A model generated the notes under the pieces. It was not told where the DNA came from. It saw only the letters and a program-made list of their open reading frames with translations, and did no database searches. DNA of 25,357 nucleotides, taken from Prevotella sp. UBA3675. GTDB taxonomy: Bacteria > Bacteroidota > Bacteroidia > Bacteroidales > Bacteroidaceae. Positions 23,814 through 25,357 of the stretch are shown piece after piece. The position numbers and the translations under genes are program-made. Location of the stretch: assembly GCA_002372235.1 (NCBI GenBank), contig DFJI01000019.1:1-25357 (forward strand), in the 5' to 3' direction. How positions within the stretch are numbered: the first letter of the stretch is position 1; every line of letters begins with the position of its first letter.

Positions 23814-25357
23814 ATGGCAGAAGAACTAACACCCGGCACCCAACCCCTGTCACCCGAGATACAAGGTGACTACACCGACGATAACATACGCACCCTCACC
23901 GGCACGGAGCACATTCGTCTGCGCCCCGGCATGTATATTGGCCGACTGGGCGACGGCTCACTGGCCGAAGACGGTATCTACGTGCTGCTGAAGGAGGTCA
24001 TCGACAACTCCATCGACGAGTTTAAGATGAAAGCCGGCGACCGCATCGAGGTTACCGTGAGCGACAACCTGCGCGTTGCCGTGCGCGACTACGGACGCGG
24101 CATTCCGCAAGGCAAGATGATTGAGGCCGTCAGCGTGCTCAACACGGGCGGCAAATATGACTCGAAAGCCTTCAAGAAGAGCATCGGACTGAACGGCGTG
24201 GGCGTGAAGGCCGTCAATGCCCTCAGCACGCACTTCGAAGTGGCCAGCTATCGCGACGGAAAGGTGCGGCGAGCCACCTTCGAACGGGGCAAGCTCGTGA
24301 GCGACACGACTGAGGACACGCAGGACGAGAACGGTACATACATCTACTTCGAGCCCGACGACACGCTGTTCACTCACTACCGCTTCCACGACGACATCGT
24401 GGAGACCATGCTCCGCAACTATACCTATCTGAACACGGGACTGGCCATCATGTATAACGGACGGCGCATCCTGAGCCGTCACGGACTGGAGGACCTGCTC
24501 AAGGACCGCATGACCAGCGACGCCCTCTACCCCATCATTCACCTGCAGGGCGACGACATCGAGATTGCCTTCACTCACGCCAACCAGTACGGCGAGGAAT
24601 ACTACTCGTTCGTCAACGGACAGCACACCACGCAGGGAGGAACGCACCAGAGCGCCTTCAAGGAGCACATAGCCAAGACCATCAAGGAGTTCTTCCAGAA
24701 GAACTTTGAGTATGGCGACATTCGCACTGGCATCGTGGCGGCCATCGCACTGAACGTGGAGGAACCCATGTTCGAGAGTCAGACCAAAATCAAGCTGGGC
24801 TCGCTCACAATGGCGCCCATGCCTACACAGGTCGATGCCAACCACCCCGCCCCACCATCTATTAATAAATACGTGGGCGACTTCATCAAGCAGGAGGTGG
24901 ATAACTACTTGCACAAGAATCCCGACACTGCCGAGGTGATGCTACAGAAGATTCAGGAGAGCGAGCGCGAGCGAAAGGCAATGGCCGGTGTAACCAAACT
25001 GGCTCGCGAACGCGCCAAGAAAGCCAATCTGCACAACCGCAAGCTGCGCGACTGCCGCATACACTTCAGCGACGTGAAGAACGACCGCAAGGAGGAATCG
25101 TCTATCTTCATCACCGAGGGCGACTCGGCCAGCGGCTCCATCACCAAGAGCCGCGACGTGAACACGCAGGCCGTGTTCTCGCTGCGCGGAAAGCCCCTCA
25201 ACTCGTTCGGGCTCACCAAGAAGGTGGTCTATGAGAACGAGGAGTTCAACCTGCTGCAGGCCGCGCTCGACATTGAGGAGGGACTCGACACGCTGCGCTA
25301 TAACAAGGTGATCGTAGCCACCGATGCCGATGTGGATGGCATGCACATCCGACTGCT
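23814..25357 (+). CDS. parE: DNA topoisomerase IV subunit B, 3' end outside window
   Basis: Start codon ATG at 23814; the frame stays open to the window edge (514 complete codons). ParE holds the ATPase of topoisomerase IV, which separates linked daughter chromosomes. GHKL motifs are visible: EVIDNSIDE (Glu61, Asn65), DYGRGIP, and GLNGVGVKAVNALS, then the QTKIKLG loop that contacts ATP phosphate. The TOPRIM part has EGDSASG (Glu435) and DADVDG (Asp504, Asp506, Asp508). The N-terminal sequence (DNIRTLTGTEHIRLRPGMYIGRLGDGS) matches ParE of Bacteroidetes rather than GyrB. Between QTKIKLG and NKYVGDFIKQEVDNYL lies a Pro/Ala-rich stretch (PMPTQVDANHPAPPS) that seems longer than I recall for relatives. 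The gene is 7 bp after the acetyltransferase gene, likely one operon. The C-terminus and the usual partner parC would lie to the right. Confidence 0.93.
   Translation, partial: MAEELTPGTQPLSPEIQGDYTDDNIRTLTGTEHIRLRPGMYIGRLGDGSLAEDGIYVLLKEVIDNSIDEFKMKAGDRIEVTVSDNLRVAVRDYGRGIPQGKMIEAVSVLNTGGKYDSKAFKKSIGLNGVGVKAVNALSTHFEVASYRDGKVRRATFERGKLVSDTTEDTQDENGTYIYFEPDDTLFTHYRFHDDIVETMLRNYTYLNTGLAIMYNGRRILSRHGLEDLLKDRMTSDALYPIIHLQGDDIEIAFTHANQYGEEYYSFVNGQHTTQGGTHQSAFKEHIAKTIKEFFQKNFEYGDIRTGIVAAIALNVEEPMFESQTKIKLGSLTMAPMPTQVDANHPAPPSINKYVGDFIKQEVDNYLHKNPDTAEVMLQKIQESERERKAMAGVTKLARERAKKANLHNRKLRDCRIHFSDVKNDRKEESSIFITEGDSASGSITKSRDVNTQAVFSLRGKPLNSFGLTKKVVYENEEFNLLQAALDIEEGLDTLRYNKVIVATDADVDGMHIRL

Noticed and set aside
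23958..24914. Long minus-strand open frame (318 codons) opposite parE
   Set aside because: It is antisense to a clear ParE with ATPase and TOPRIM motifs. The translation is Val/Leu/His-rich without domains, as expected for the complement of a G/C-ending gene.

Overview
The window is chromosomal DNA from a member of Bacteroidales, most likely Prevotella or a close relative (inference). The support is promoters of the Bacteroidetes type (TAnnTTTG at -7), few strong Shine-Dalgarno sites, a lipoprotein with an acidic export signal after the lipobox Cys, a large carboxypeptidase-regulatory/plug/beta-barrel receptor, a DUF5723 barrel, a GIYI..GKK.VVK C-terminal tail of the kind seen on secreted Bacteroidetes proteins, and an ECF sigma factor with an ECF-type promoter.

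Layout. 3-1592: 3' part of speA (arginine decarboxylase), ended by a strong terminator. 1748-5391: envelope pair of a predicted surface lipoprotein and a DUF5723 barrel. 5438-5486: terminator with a promoter inside it, driving tRNA-Arg(CCT) at 5514-5585; 14 nt later a small acidic membrane protein begins, then a TonB-receptor-like barrel protein (5959-8448). 8459-8510: 9-bp tandem repeats and a hairpin. 8528-10069: ECF promoter, ECF sigma factor, putative membrane anti-sigma factor and a DUF4252 protein, all overlapping. 10201-11439 (-): M16 zinc peptidase with an in-frame 21-bp tandem repeat. 11581-14454 (+): secreted endonuclease I and a SAM-dependent methyltransferase with a THUMP-like C-terminus that carries a 33-bp duplication and a palindromic insert. 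14541-17178 (-): two tandem OmpA-family paralogues. 17353-22503 (-): a three-gene operon of a CHASE2 membrane sensor, a small exported FecR-like Cys-rich protein and a TPR-CHAT caspase-like protease with a signal peptide. 22655-25357 (+): GNAT-family acetyltransferase and the 5' part of parE (topoisomerase IV subunit B), which runs off the window.

The most interesting block is about 16.0-22.5 kb. CHASE2, FecR-like, TPR-CHAT and the second OmpA protein lie on one strand and all have predicted membrane or export signals. They share an A/T-rich codon style unlike the G/C-rich genes on both sides. I read this as a possible envelope-located sensor/protease module, perhaps acquired, whose function I cannot state. 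No CRISPR array, insertion sequence, transposase, phage gene or rRNA was seen. No stretch over 300 bases lacks a gene; the longest gap (15747-16044, 298 bases) holds one promoter and one weak hairpin.
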